Shown: positions 4,765 through 12,758, numbered from the stretch's first letter. The stretch: 18,019 bases of DNA from Candidatus Uhrbacteria bacterium (GCA_003511125.1 DOJV01000055.1:1-18019), one strand, 5' to 3'. Numbers and translations: made by a program. The notes: a model not told the origin generated them from the letters alone.

Positions 4765-4787
4765 TTTTTAATTTCTAATGTCTAATT
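4756..4787 (+). repeat. 32-bp AT-rich repeat, copy 2, overlapping the metK stop
   Basis: Exact copy of 3117-3148. It supplies the last two and a bit codons and the TAA stop of metK, so the repeat has landed on, or recombined into, the gene's 3' end. Confidence 0.8.
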
Positions 4788-4840
4788 GTGGAAGAGATTT
4801 TGAATAAATAAGAGGTTTTTGGAAAAAGATTGTTTTGGCA

Positions 4841-4869
4841 TTGACAAGACAGTCTTTTTTTGTTAGGTT
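4841..4869 (+). promoter_or_regulatory. Promoter of the 4962-5834 gene
   Basis: TTGACA (4841-4846), 17 nt including a T-run, TAGGTT (4864-4869). The roughly 85-nt leader that follows contains a GGAAAC-AGTA-GTTTCC hairpin (4889-4904) and an SD AGGAG (4951-4955). Confidence 0.7.
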
Positions 4870-4961
4870 TTAGTGTCTCTAAAGGACAGTGGAAACAGTA
4901 GTTTCCATGATTGTAGTTTTGTTATCCTGCCAATACCACCACCCCGACTCAGGAGTCAACT

Positions 4962-5834
4962 GTGAACAACGAATCACTCGTCACCCTCACCCAAGATCAG
5001 ATCGCCATCCGCCGCGACCAGATCGTCTCCGACATGGAGCCGGCCGAGGTCACGGCCGCGGCTCTCATGTCCATGGGGCCGACTTCGGCCAGGGCCCTCG
5101 TGCGGGGCCTGCCGACCGAGCGCCAGCTCGCCATCGTCATGGCCTCCTGCGCGGCCGGCGAACTGCCCGTCGTGGACGAGAAAATGGAGACGAAACTCGT
5201 CGCCCTGCATTCGTCGAGGCGTGTGGTCGCCGACTGCGGTGACCTGGTGCCGGTCATCGAACTGCTCGAGCCGAACGAGGTGGCCGAGGTCTTCTATCTC
5301 GACCCTTCCATCTTCGTTTTGGTCAACGAGTCCGAGCTGGAACGCGCGGCCATGGACGCTCGAGTGGACGCTGTCGAGTCCGACGAATTCGACGCCTTCA
5401 CCAAGGCTGTCACTTTCTCCGTGCGTACGCCGACCGGCCAGATCGAGTCACAGCGGGTCGTCTTCGATCCGGCACGGGCCTTTGCCTACCTGAACTCCGT
5501 CGTCCGGAACGAGGGTGTTTTGTGGGTCGAGGAGACACTCGAAGCCCTCGGGTACGACCTCCTGGCCCTCCTGATTGACCTTTACGAGAGCCACCAGTTC
5601 GACATCGACGATGATCTCTGGGAGGAATTCAGGGAGATCTGTCCGGAGTGGTACTGGGAGAGTGCTCGTCAGCGTTGTGACAGTCTCGAGACTGCGGCTC
5701 TCCTCGACGAGGTCGTCGAGGTTCACCGCACGGCCATGGAAAAGGCTTTTGGCCTGGCTGAGGACCGGGTGGCTGGGATCAAGTCCGAGGCCAAGACCGC
5801 GGCCCGGCTCGAAGCCGAGCTCCTCGACTTCTAG
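4962..5834 (+). CDS. Hypothetical acidic helical protein, 290 aa
   Basis: I do not recognise this family. The gene starts with GTG at 4962, with AGGAG 6 nt upstream. The product is acidic, Ala/Leu/Glu/Val-rich and without signal peptide or membrane segment. Residues about 25-120 look like two helical repeats ending in L.P/LEP turns (ALVRGLPTERQLAIVM; VIELLEPNEVAEVFYLDP), vaguely like helical-repeat domains such as the MgtE N-domain, but I would not assign one. The middle (150-180) is more beta-like (TFSVRTPTGQIESQRVVFDP). The C-terminal third is helical with acid and Trp clusters (DDDLWEEFREICPEWYWE) and ends in a Glu/Ala helix. Codons are strongly GC3-biased (CTC, GTC, GAG), sharply unlike metK. 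It has its own promoter (4841-4869). The next gene follows 146 nt later with no clear terminator between, so the two may be co-transcribed. Confidence 0.8.
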   Translation: MNNESLVTLTQDQIAIRRDQIVSDMEPAEVTAAALMSMGPTSARALVRGLPTERQLAIVMASCAAGELPVVDEKMETKLVALHSSRRVVADCGDLVPVIELLEPNEVAEVFYLDPSIFVLVNESELERAAMDARVDAVESDEFDAFTKAVTFSVRTPTGQIESQRVVFDPARAFAYLNSVVRNEGVLWVEETLEALGYDLLALLIDLYESHQFDIDDDLWEEFREICPEWYWESARQRCDSLETAALLDEVVEVHRTAMEKAFGLAEDRVAGIKSEAKTAARLEAELLDF

Positions 5835-5980
5835 ACGAGCGAACGAGCGGCAACAACTTCACGGGGTTCGGAGGTCGCTCTGAACCCTTTTCTTTCTCTC
5901 TTTAGATTTGTTAATGTGAAAAGAGAAAGCTCGATCATAAATGTGGTCGAGAAATGTTCCTTCCTAATTCGGGGTAAAAC

Positions 5981-8008
5981 ATGAGTCATCAACTTGCGAC
6001 TTTTGATATTTCTCAGATCGTTGCCGAAAAAACCAGGTTCATTACCAAGGTTATGCAACGAGATCCGGAAATCGCTGGGAGCTGGAGTCTTGAGGCACTT
6101 TTGAGTGTTTCGGCCCATGTGGCTAGCTCTTATGCCATGCGCCAGGATTTGATGCAGGATCGGGCTCACGCTCAGGCCATCATCTTGTGTTTTCTGAACT
6201 ACGCCCTGGAGTGTTTGGTCGCTATCAAACGTGCCGGGGGAGATCGACGCAGTGAGATGGATTTGGCTTTGGCCATTGCTCGCAAGGTTGGTATTGAGCA
6301 ACTCATTGCCTACGCTGAGACTCGTCAGCGAGAAATCTGTGATCAACTTCGTGAACTGCGTGAGCGAGACATTGTTCGTGTTCGTTCCGACAGTACCAAA
6401 CGCTGGCAATACTACGGGATCACCGATGCCACCACGGCCTATTTCATGTGGTCGCGCTCCGAGAGCGACTTGTTTGACCCGTGTAATTTGCCGGTGGCCA
6501 CACTTGCCGAAGAGCAAGCTATCACCGATCTGATCACTAGGGTCAAAGAAGAGATTACTGTGGCCGGCTGGGTGAACTGGTCGGAGATGCTTTCTGAAGA
6601 TCTCCTTGGTGTTGGAGTCTTTGCCGCCCGGTACTTCCGTCGAGTCGAACGCCATCGTTTGAATCCGGCCGGTGGGGTTTTGTACCCCTTCTTGATGGGG
6701 CTCTTGGTAAAGGCTTTTGGCAATGGCATTGGTTTTTCTGGTCGAGCTGGGTCGGGTTGTCCGTTTGCTGCCGAGATCTATGTCTTTGGCAACCTTGACG
6801 ACGTTATCAGTTTTCTTGAACGCGTTGTCGAGAGGCGTGTTCCTGGACTGAAGCGATGGCAACGGTTGGCCGATGAAGATGCTACGTTGCCGCCCTCTGT
6901 ATTTCCAGATCAAGACCTCGGTGAAATCCACGAAGCCGAAGTTGCCGCCAAGATTGCTCGAGTCACCGAAGGCCGCGACCAAGACTTTTGTGATGGTCGG
7001 ATTTTTTCTCGCCTGAACCATAGACAGACCTTGCGCGTTGCTAATTTGGGCCTTCAGGCCTTCCGCCGTTTGGTCGAGAGTGCCCGGAATTTCTACCACT
7101 TCGATGAAGGGCAGACCATGCCCGAACCGAATCGGATACTGGAGTTCTGGTGCGATCATGTTTTTATGAGTGTTCAAGGGAACACCCGACTGATACTTGC
7201 CGAAACCTGGGCTCGCCGCAACGAGCCGTGGCGGCACGACCCGAACAAGGTCGTTAGCCTCGCGGATTTATTGCGGCTGGCCGAAGGTTTCGCGGTTTGG
7301 CCCGAAGCGGCCAAAGAGCAGTTGGTCGAGACTGTCCCGATCAATCGCATACTGACGGACAAGAGTCAGAGTTGGGATGACAAGGCCCGAGTACTTCTTG
7401 AAGTCTGGGGCTTTATGACTCGGGACGAGCACAACCTGGTTTATGTCCTAAAACTCATGAATCGCGTCGACTGGGATAGTTTCCGTAACTTGTTCAAAGA
7501 GCTCTGCTCGGATAGCATTTTCTTCCAGTTCAAGGAAGTGATGCTTCAAGCGGCGCGTGTTATGACTTGGAGTCATCGGCTGTTGCTCGAGGTTTTGTCC
7601 TTGGCGCTAGCCGGTGAAATCCTGCCCATCGCACTGCCCAAGGTGGCAGATTCACTCTCCACCACGAGTTGGGAATCTGTTATTGCGCGCACCGACTACC
7701 GGTTGGTCGGAATTGTCTGGCAACTTCTAGATGGTGAGAGGTTGGTAGAGCTGTTCGATCGTTTTGATGCCCGAAACATTGGGCAATTCCTGAATCGAAC
7801 AGCTAAACTAGAGGAATTGCCAGCCTTCTTCCGGCCGCTCCTTGAGGCCTTGAGGAACAACGAGAACAGACGAGACACTTTCTCGAACTGGGCTCGCTCG
7901 GGCTCGCACCGTCACGGCCTCGAACTTTTTCGTGGACACGAGGTTGTTCTCGAAACCTTGTGGACCGAGATTTTCCCCGGCCAACACCTCAGGTTGTCTC
8001 GAAACTAA
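5981..8008 (+). CDS. Hypothetical large helical protein, 675 aa
   Basis: This is the largest gene in the window and I cannot name it. The ATG at 5981 has GGGGT 5 nt upstream. The product appears soluble and almost wholly alpha-helical. Residues about 1-110 form a helical bundle; about 110-150 (QREICDQLRELRERDIVRVRSDSTKRWQYYGITD) resembles a winged-helix-like segment, two helices then a short beta hairpin; a Gly-rich stretch (GNGIGFSGRAGSGCPFAAEIYVFGN) lies near 245-270. The C-terminal 350 residues look like helical repeats. No nuclease, kinase, ATPase or HD motif is visible. It is followed by a terminator (8013-8042). A 468-codon antisense frame (5831-7237) is a composition shadow. The 5835-5980 leader holds a pyrimidine/purine inverted repeat (about 5890-5930) and a CTCGA/TCGAG hairpin (about 5930-5952). 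It shares GC-rich style with 4962-5834, possibly a functional pair. Confidence 0.8.
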   Translation: MSHQLATFDISQIVAEKTRFITKVMQRDPEIAGSWSLEALLSVSAHVASSYAMRQDLMQDRAHAQAIILCFLNYALECLVAIKRAGGDRRSEMDLALAIARKVGIEQLIAYAETRQREICDQLRELRERDIVRVRSDSTKRWQYYGITDATTAYFMWSRSESDLFDPCNLPVATLAEEQAITDLITRVKEEITVAGWVNWSEMLSEDLLGVGVFAARYFRRVERHRLNPAGGVLYPFLMGLLVKAFGNGIGFSGRAGSGCPFAAEIYVFGNLDDVISFLERVVERRVPGLKRWQRLADEDATLPPSVFPDQDLGEIHEAEVAAKIARVTEGRDQDFCDGRIFSRLNHRQTLRVANLGLQAFRRLVESARNFYHFDEGQTMPEPNRILEFWCDHVFMSVQGNTRLILAETWARRNEPWRHDPNKVVSLADLLRLAEGFAVWPEAAKEQLVETVPINRILTDKSQSWDDKARVLLEVWGFMTRDEHNLVYVLKLMNRVDWDSFRNLFKELCSDSIFFQFKEVMLQAARVMTWSHRLLLEVLSLALAGEILPIALPKVADSLSTTSWESVIARTDYRLVGIVWQLLDGERLVELFDRFDARNIGQFLNRTAKLEELPAFFRPLLEALRNNENRRDTFSNWARSGSHRHGLELFRGHEVVLETLWTEIFPGQHLRLSRN

Positions 8009-8012
8009 CTTC

Positions 8013-8042
8013 CTCCCGCATCCTTCGTGTGGGAGTTTTTTT
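8013..8042 (+). terminator. Rho-independent terminator of 5981-8008
   Basis: CTCCC (8013-8017) pairs with GGGAG (8031-8035), extended by CA/TG, followed by seven T. Confidence 0.85.
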
Positions 8043-8056
8043 ATTGAAATAAAAAA

Positions 8057-8090
8057 TAAAATCGGACTCGAATGAATCCGATTTTTGTTT
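8057..8090 (-). terminator. Terminator of the superoxide dismutase gene (bidirectional)
   Basis: AAATCGGA (8059-8066) pairs with TCCGATTT (8077-8084). A-rich sequence lies on the left (U-run for the minus strand) and a T-run on the right, so it can work in both directions between convergent genes. Confidence 0.8.
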
Positions 8091-8108
8091 TGAAAAAATT
8101 TTTACCTT

Positions 8109-8696
8109 CTAATTTCCGCGGCTTCGGTTTTCCACTACACCCCAATCAATATTTTTCATAAAGACTTCTAGATAGTCGATTTTCTTCAAACCATAATCAA
8201 TCATAAAAGCGTGTTCAAAAACATCCATGACGAGGAGCGGTACGGCTCCGGCGAGGTGGCCGGTGTCGTGTTCGTTGATCCAGATGTTGAACAAGTTTTT
8301 GGTCTCAGAATCGCGTGCCAAAATCACCCAACCAATACCGCGCATTGATCCGAGAGCCAGAAAATCTTTTTTCCAGTTTTCAAAATCGCCAAAGTTTTTT
8401 TCGAGCTCGGCTCGGAGTGGGGAAATATCTGGTAATTCTTCGCCGTCTTTTTTTAAATTGCCAAAATAAAGTTCGTGCAAACGCATACCGTTCCATTCCC
8501 AACCAAAGCGGCGAGTGAGTTCGGCGAAAGCCGGAGTGTTGGTTTGGCCGGCTTCGAGCAAAGTCGTTTTTTCTTCCAAAAGTTTGTTGGTATTTTTTAC
8601 ATAACCTTCGTAAAGAGCGAAATGATTTTTTAAAAGTTGGTTGCTTAGACCTTCTAGACCAAGTAAGTGTTCGAAGTTTTTTGTTGAATAGGGCAT
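8109..8696 (-). CDS. sod: Superoxide dismutase, Fe/Mn family
   Basis: It converts superoxide to oxygen and hydrogen peroxide in the cytosol. The four metal ligands are in place: H25 (KNHFALYEGYV), H74 (WNGMRLHELYF), D158 and H162 (MDVFEHAFMIDYG). Length, 195 aa, is normal. Two divergent points stand out: the usual GSGW.WLV stretch reads GSMRGIGWVIL (117-126), and the usual N..H..N segment reads INEHDTGHLAG, so the residue that tunes Fe versus Mn use cannot be read simply. The canonical N-terminal HH pair is reduced to NHF. The ATG at 8696 is preceded by a weak GTGGAAA. Its promoter overlaps that of the divergent gene 8777-8998 (shared -10 region at 8734-8740). No signal peptide. Confidence 0.93.
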   Translation of the reverse strand: MPYSTKNFEHLLGLEGLSNQLLKNHFALYEGYVKNTNKLLEEKTTLLEAGQTNTPAFAELTRRFGWEWNGMRLHELYFGNLKKDGEELPDISPLRAELEKNFGDFENWKKDFLALGSMRGIGWVILARDSETKNLFNIWINEHDTGHLAGAVPLLVMDVFEHAFMIDYGLKKIDYLEVFMKNIDWGVVENRSRGN

Positions 8697-8730
8697 AAGT
8701 TTTCCACAGTTTTATTATTTTTTTCTTCTC

Positions 8731-8763
8731 TGCTATAATAACTCAAGAAAATAATTAAAACAA
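8731..8763. promoter_or_regulatory. Divergent overlapping promoters sharing a -10 region
   Basis: On the plus strand an extended -10 TGCTATAAT (8731-8739) serves 8777-9685. On the minus strand TTGTTT (8763-8758), 17 nt, TATTAT (8740-8735) serves the superoxide dismutase. The two -10 boxes share five bases, so the polymerases should exclude each other. Confidence 0.6.
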
Positions 8764-8776
8764 AAAACAGGAGGAT

Positions 8777-8998
8777 ATGTCAACCAGTAAAAAGTCCAAA
8801 AAAGCTTTTTTAAAAAAACCGCCTAGCGCGGTTAAAAAGACAACAGTGGTGGTTAAAAAAACGGTCAGCAAAAGAAAACCCGTGGCCACCAAGACTTGTT
8901 GTCAATCCCAAAAAGGTAAAGCCGATTTGTTTTTTGCCATTACCTCTAGTGGGTTAATAGTGGCTTTGGCCTTTTTTCTGGTAACCTTTGTTTTTTAA
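8777..8998 (+). CDS. Lys-rich, C-terminally membrane-anchored small protein, 73 aa
   Basis: Residues 1-48 are very basic (runs of KK, KKP, KRKP) with a CC pair near 41-42, and residues about 50-73 form one hydrophobic membrane segment ending the protein (AITSSGLIVALAFFLVTFVF). It looks like a tail-anchored protein with a cytosolic cationic arm, which could contact nucleic acid or the membrane surface. It has a perfect AGGAGG (8769-8774) unusually close to the ATG, only 2 nt. The lipoprotein cyclophilin follows 9 nt after its stop, so they form one transcript. No known family is recognised. Confidence 0.7.
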   Translation: MSTSKKSKKAFLKKPPSAVKKTTVVVKKTVSKRKPVATKTCCQSQKGKADLFFAITSSGLIVALAFFLVTFVF

Positions 8999-9007
8999 TT
9001 TTTTAGT

Positions 9008-9685
9008 ATGCCTTATAAAAAAACCGTAGTGCTTTTTGCACTGGCCCTGCTTTTTGTTAGCGGTTGCGGCCAGGTCGATGTCCAAAAAAACGAATCCATG
9101 ATCGAGGAAAATTCTAAGACCACCGAAGCCACCACACCAACCGAAAACACCAACACTGCCGCCACAAGTTCTAATTCGTCGGCAACAACTTCCTCAACCG
9201 CTGTGAACCCAAATAAAACTTATACTTTCCCCGGAACTTTAACAGCCGAGGAAATTCAAAATAAAAACATTCGTATCAAAACCGCCAAAGGCGATATCGT
9301 CTTCGAACTTTTCGCCGACACCGCACCAATGACAGTTTCTAATTTTGTTTATCTTGCCAAAGAAGGTTATTACGACGGCTTAATTTTTCATCGTCGCGAA
9401 GAAGGTTTTGTCATCCAAGGTGGCGATCCGCTCGGTACCGGCCGCGGTGGTCCGGGTTATCGTTTTAACGACGAACTAAACGATTCTTATACTTACGAAC
9501 GCGGCATTGTGGCCATGGCCAATGCCGGCGCTAATACCAACGGTTCGCAATTTTTTATCATGTTAGCCGATGTCCCGTTGCCGAAAAGTTATTCAATTTT
9601 CGGTCGGGTTTTAGAAGGATTAGATGTTGTCGATCAAATCAAAGTTGGTGACGAAATGATTTCAGTGATAGTCGAGGATAAGTAA
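9008..9685 (+). CDS. Lipoprotein peptidyl-prolyl cis-trans isomerase (cyclophilin type)
   Basis: It catalyses proline cis-trans isomerisation, assisting folding of proteins outside the cell membrane. Residues 1-20 are a lipoprotein signal ending in lipobox FVSGC (C20 lipidated). A 50-residue Thr/Ser/Asn-rich linker follows, then a cyclophilin domain from about 88 to 225: IKTAKGDIVFELF, FHRREEGFVIQGGDP (the catalytic Arg is R129), and MANAGANTNGSQFFI. The domain is the compact prokaryotic form. The ATG has no SD. It is co-transcribed with the small membrane protein upstream; the palindromic repeat at 9696-9803 with its T-run acts as its terminator. Confidence 0.93.
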   Translation: MPYKKTVVLFALALLFVSGCGQVDVQKNESMIEENSKTTEATTPTENTNTAATSSNSSATTSSTAVNPNKTYTFPGTLTAEEIQNKNIRIKTAKGDIVFELFADTAPMTVSNFVYLAKEGYYDGLIFHRREEGFVIQGGDPLGTGRGGPGYRFNDELNDSYTYERGIVAMANAGANTNGSQFFIMLADVPLPKSYSIFGRVLEGLDVVDQIKVGDEMISVIVEDK

Positions 9686-9695
9686 GTTTAGTCCA

Positions 9696-9810
9696 CCGTC
9701 ATTGCGAGCAAAGCGAAGCAATCTAAGAGTTTGTGAATTCGAAGAGGTTGCTTCCTGCCTTCGCCGGGCTTCGGAGAGCACGGCGTCGGGCTCGCAATGA
9801 CGGTTTTTTT
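9696..9810. repeat. Palindromic REP/MITE-like element doubling as terminator
   Basis: CCGTCATTGCGAGC (9696-9709) and its exact complement GCTCGCAATGACGG (9790-9803) bound a 108-bp element, followed by TTTTTTT. This is the widespread ATTGCGAG...CTCGCAAT type of dispersed palindrome. Its right arm (about 9757-9803) recurs inverted at the right end of the window. Here the stem plus T-run would terminate the cyclophilin transcript. Confidence 0.8.
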
Positions 9811-9852
9811 ATTTTTGGTTTTTCGATTTTTGTTTTTTTACACTTTTACCTA

Positions 9853-9881
9853 ATAAAAAAAACAGCGTACTTTTTTTACGC
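9853..9881 (-). terminator. Terminator of 9876-10280
   Basis: On the minus strand GCGTA (9881-9877) pairs with TACGC (9869-9865), followed by a U-run (the A-run at 9855-9862). The stop codon of the gene lies at the base of the hairpin. Confidence 0.65.
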
Positions 9882-10280
9882 CGTTGGAGTTGGTTTTTCG
9901 ATGTTGTTGATCAATGCTCTGCCGGAGAGACGTCCGAGACGGTGGTGGACGATGATGGAGTCCCCGATCGCGAATTGGTCAAAGAACGTTTTTTCGATCC
10001 TGTATCGAACCTGTTGCGAATAGATTTCGATCGTCAGTTCGTAGATCGCGGGAATCAATCTTTCGCCTCCCCAAGTTAGGCTGGTTTCCGGATCGTAGAA
10101 TTCTTGGCCCGGGAGGATACGGCTCGGAGTGAACTTTTTGTCGATCACCTTTCCGGTTTTTGAGATGAACGGTCGAAAAGCTTGGTCGAGGAAATGGAAG
10201 AAATGGATTAGACTCTTGATGATCAGGTTGAGGGCGAAGATAGCGAGCACGATGGCCACAGCCAGAATCAGGAAGTCCAT
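9876..10280 (-). CDS. N-terminally membrane-anchored hypothetical protein, 134 aa
   Basis: Residues 1-28 form one hydrophobic membrane segment (MDFLILAVAIVLAIFALNLIIKSLI). A short linker and a small beta-rich domain follow: about 44-55 (KVIDKKFTPSRILPG), 75-100 (IPAIYELTIEIYSQQVRYRIEKTFF) and 101-128 (DQFAIGDSIIVHHRLGRLSGRALINNI). The pattern VIDKK...Y.L.I...........GDSIIV resembles small DUF2500-like domains of anchored proteins, but that is a loose likeness. The SD GAGG sits 6 nt before the ATG. A TTGACT at 10343-10338 is a plausible -35 but the -10 is poor. It has its own terminator. Codons are GC-richer than the flanking cyclophilin and nuclease genes. Confidence 0.75.
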   Translation of the reverse strand: MDFLILAVAIVLAIFALNLIIKSLIHFFHFLDQAFRPFISKTGKVIDKKFTPSRILPGQEFYDPETSLTWGGERLIPAIYELTIEIYSQQVRYRIEKTFFDQFAIGDSIIVHHRLGRLSGRALINNIEKPTPTA

Positions 10281-10405
10281 TGAAACCTCGCTGGTGGGGA
10301 GTTTTTCCTATTCTGTTATTTCATTTTTTCCAAAAAAAGTCAATTATCATTGTGTTAACCGCCGATCCTTAAATCCTTTAAAGCCTTTATGGCTCTTCAA
10401 GCCTC

Positions 10406-10414
10406 TGCTATAAT
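10406..10414 (+). promoter_or_regulatory. Extended -10 promoter giving a leaderless mRNA
   Basis: TGCTATAAT (10406-10414) ends 6 nt before the ATG at 10421, so transcription should start at or within a base of the start codon. No SD is present. The -35 is poor (TTTATG, 17 nt upstream), as is common with extended -10 boxes. Confidence 0.7.
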
Positions 10415-10420
10415 ACCACT

Positions 10421-11821
10421 ATGTCCCGTCAAATCACCGAGAAAACTTTTTATAAGTATCTTAAATGCCTAAGTTGGGTTTATAAAGATGCTCACGAGGC
10501 CGAAGCGGTTGTTGATCCGCTGTTTTGGTATTTGCTTGACGAAGGCCTGTTACCGGAAAAAGAACGCGAGGTTGTTAGCGATCGCTCGGATTTTGTCGAG
10601 GTGACAGCCGAGGATCCCGAGGAAGCTTTTCGTCAGACTTTGGAATTTATGCGCGAGGGGCGTGAGACAATTTATCAGGGAGTTTTAGTGCACGGGCATT
10701 GGGTTGGTAATCCCGATATTTTAGCCAAGGTTGAGGGTCGCTCCAAATTCGGAAATTATTATTATGTGGCCGCCGATGTTAAGCGAGCTCGGCAAATGCG
10801 CGAGACTTACAAATATCAAAGTTGTTTTTACGCCGAAATTTTATCCAGGATTCAGAAAGCCAAACCGGTTCAGGGTTATATCATTACCCCCGATAAAAAT
10901 ATCGTCGGTTTTTTAATCGAGGAATTTGAGAGCCGGTTTCACCTAACGCTCGGCGAGATCGAACGGATTGTGGCCGGCGAAGAACCGAAACATTTTTTGA
11001 CAGCCGGTTGCAAGCAGTCACCGTGGTATGGGGCTTGTCGATTGGAGTCCGAGACCTGTAACGATATTTCTGTGCTTAATCGAGTTTGGCGCGAAGAAGT
11101 CGCGGCTTTGGAAAAAATCGGCATTCATACTTTAAACGAGTTGGCAGCTAAAACTTTTTCTGAGCTCAAAAACCAGGCACCAAATATTCGCCCGGATCGT
11201 TTGGAACTTTTGCGTTTGCAAGCCGAGGCGATTGTTAAGAACAAACATTTTCTTTTGACTCCGCCGCCTTTTCAAAAAGCCGACAACGAACTTTATTTTG
11301 ATATCGAAAGCGATCCTTTACGCGATTTTGATTTTCTTTTCGGCGTTTTAGAAGTTAAAAAAGGCCGTAGTCGTTATTATTCTTTTTTGGCCAAAACTCC
11401 AGAAGAAGAAGGAGAGATGTGGCGCCAATTTATTGAGTTTGTTTTGGCTCGCCCCGAGGCGCCAATTTATCATTACGGCTGGTTTGAGTTAGAGGTCTTT
11501 CGTCGTTTCGCGGCCAAATATTTTTTGGCCGAAGATTCGCGTTTAGAAATCGAAAAGCATTTTCACGATCTGTTGTTTTTAATTCGTCCGGCGGTAATTT
11601 TTCCTTTGTCGTTTTATTCGCTAAAAGATTTGGGGGCTTACGTTGGCTACAAATGGCAAGCCGAAGACGCTTCTGGTGTTCAAGCCGTGCGTTGGTTTGA
11701 AGATTGGTTAAAAAATCACGACGATAAAATTCTCGATAAAATTTTGGAATATAATAAAGACGATGTTAAAGCCACTTGGCAGCTTAAAGAATGGGTTAGT
11801 AAACAATTTAAAAAAATATGA
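10421..11821 (+). CDS. TM0106-family RecB-like nuclease with RNase H-like exonuclease domain
   Basis: A two-nuclease fusion of the TM0106 type, probably in DNA repair or processing. Residues about 1-215 are a RecB/Cas4-like PD-(D/E)XK domain: GNPDI with D99, then AADVK with D119 and K121. C197, C206 and C213 (in GCKQSPWYGACRLESETC) recall a Cas4/AddB-like iron-sulfur patch, though the fourth ligand is not clear. Residues about 225-275 look like a helix-hairpin-helix region (LEKIGIHTLNELA). From about 288 an RNase H-like exonuclease domain follows: FDIES (D294, E296), HYGWFE, and the closing YNKDDVKATWQLKEW of DEDDy type. Length, 466 aa, is normal. The mRNA looks leaderless. Its stop overlaps the next start as ATGA (11818-11821). 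Confidence 0.85.
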   Translation: MSRQITEKTFYKYLKCLSWVYKDAHEAEAVVDPLFWYLLDEGLLPEKEREVVSDRSDFVEVTAEDPEEAFRQTLEFMREGRETIYQGVLVHGHWVGNPDILAKVEGRSKFGNYYYVAADVKRARQMRETYKYQSCFYAEILSRIQKAKPVQGYIITPDKNIVGFLIEEFESRFHLTLGEIERIVAGEEPKHFLTAGCKQSPWYGACRLESETCNDISVLNRVWREEVAALEKIGIHTLNELAAKTFSELKNQAPNIRPDRLELLRLQAEAIVKNKHFLLTPPPFQKADNELYFDIESDPLRDFDFLFGVLEVKKGRSRYYSFLAKTPEEEGEMWRQFIEFVLARPEAPIYHYGWFELEVFRRFAAKYFLAEDSRLEIEKHFHDLLFLIRPAVIFPLSFYSLKDLGAYVGYKWQAEDASGVQAVRWFEDWLKNHDDKILDKILEYNKDDVKATWQLKEWVSKQFKKI

Positions 11822-12738
11822 AGCGTTCTTGTCTTTTTCTTTTGGTGTCCGTGGCGATGGTTTTTGTCTTGGGTTTTTTTGTTTGGTCGCAGCGCCAAGG
11901 TTTGCTAGACGCGGCCAGCGATATTGAGCGAATGGCCGCCGCTCCGGTAGCTGTGCCTTTTGAAAAAGTTACCCCAAGTGTCGAGAAGGTTGAAGAAAAA
12001 GAATTGTCAGAAACTTCGTCCGAAACCGAAAGTCTTCCTACTGAAATTACTGAAACCGACGAGGTCGACCCGGCACTCCAACCAGAGGAATCTCCAGCTC
12101 AGGAGGAAACTGCCGCAGAGGCAGAGACCGACGAAACTTCTTCTACTCCTTTAACTTTCAACCTCGCCGTGCCTTTTACTTCCCAAGCTCCTTTTGGCGA
12201 ATGGGACTTAGTGCACGAGGATACTTGTGAAGAGGCGGCCTTGTATATGACTGACGAATTTTATAAAGGCACGTCAGCTGGCCAAATTGCCGCGGCCACG
12301 GCCGACACCGAACTTTTGAAAATTGTGGAGTTTGAAAAAGCTTTATTTGGTTTTTTTGAAAGCACCACGGCTTTGCAAATTTCCATTTTGGCCGAACAAA
12401 TGTATGGTTATGAAAAGGTTCGATTGATTGAAAATCCGACCGTTGAAGATTTGAAAATCCACATCGCCGCCGGCCGCCCGGTTATTGTTCCTTCGGCCGG
12501 ACGAATGCTTGGCAACCCAAATTTTTCCGGCGAGGGCCCGCTCTACCACGCTCTGGTTTTGAAAGGCTACACGGACACAACTTTTGTCACCAACGACCCC
12601 GGCACCCGTCGCGGTGCTGACTATCAATATAGTTTTGACACAATCATGAACGCCATGCACGATTGGAACAGCGGCGATGTCGAAAATGGCGCTAAAGTAG
12701 TTGTTGTTATCTACCCCAACCCTTCTTCCACCCCTTAA
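11818..12738 (+). CDS. Secreted or anchored C39-like cysteine peptidase
   Basis: Residues 5-25 are a signal/membrane segment; residues about 45-112 are a Glu/Thr/Ser-rich acidic spacer; residues about 113-305 are a C39-like peptidase domain. Visible catalytic elements are Q123 (VPFTSQAPFGEW), C137 (HEDTCEEAALYM), H244 (PLYHALVLKGY) and the N259-D260 pair (VTNDPGTRRGADY). Such proteins likely cleave peptides or cell-wall proteins outside the cell. It is translationally coupled to the nuclease through an ATGA overlap. The true substrate is unknown. Confidence 0.85.
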   Translation: MKRSCLFLLVSVAMVFVLGFFVWSQRQGLLDAASDIERMAAAPVAVPFEKVTPSVEKVEEKELSETSSETESLPTEITETDEVDPALQPEESPAQEETAAEAETDETSSTPLTFNLAVPFTSQAPFGEWDLVHEDTCEEAALYMTDEFYKGTSAGQIAAATADTELLKIVEFEKALFGFFESTTALQISILAEQMYGYEKVRLIENPTVEDLKIHIAAGRPVIVPSAGRMLGNPNFSGEGPLYHALVLKGYTDTTFVTNDPGTRRGADYQYSFDTIMNAMHDWNSGDVENGAKVVVVIYPNPSSTP

Positions 12739-12758
12739 ACCCCTTTCACTCCATTTAT

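Noticed and set aside
5831..7237. 468-codon minus-strand frame antisense to the 675-aa gene
   Set aside because: The plus frame is longer, has a ribosome site and is followed directly by a terminator. The minus frame has no signals and overlaps the end of the upstream gene.
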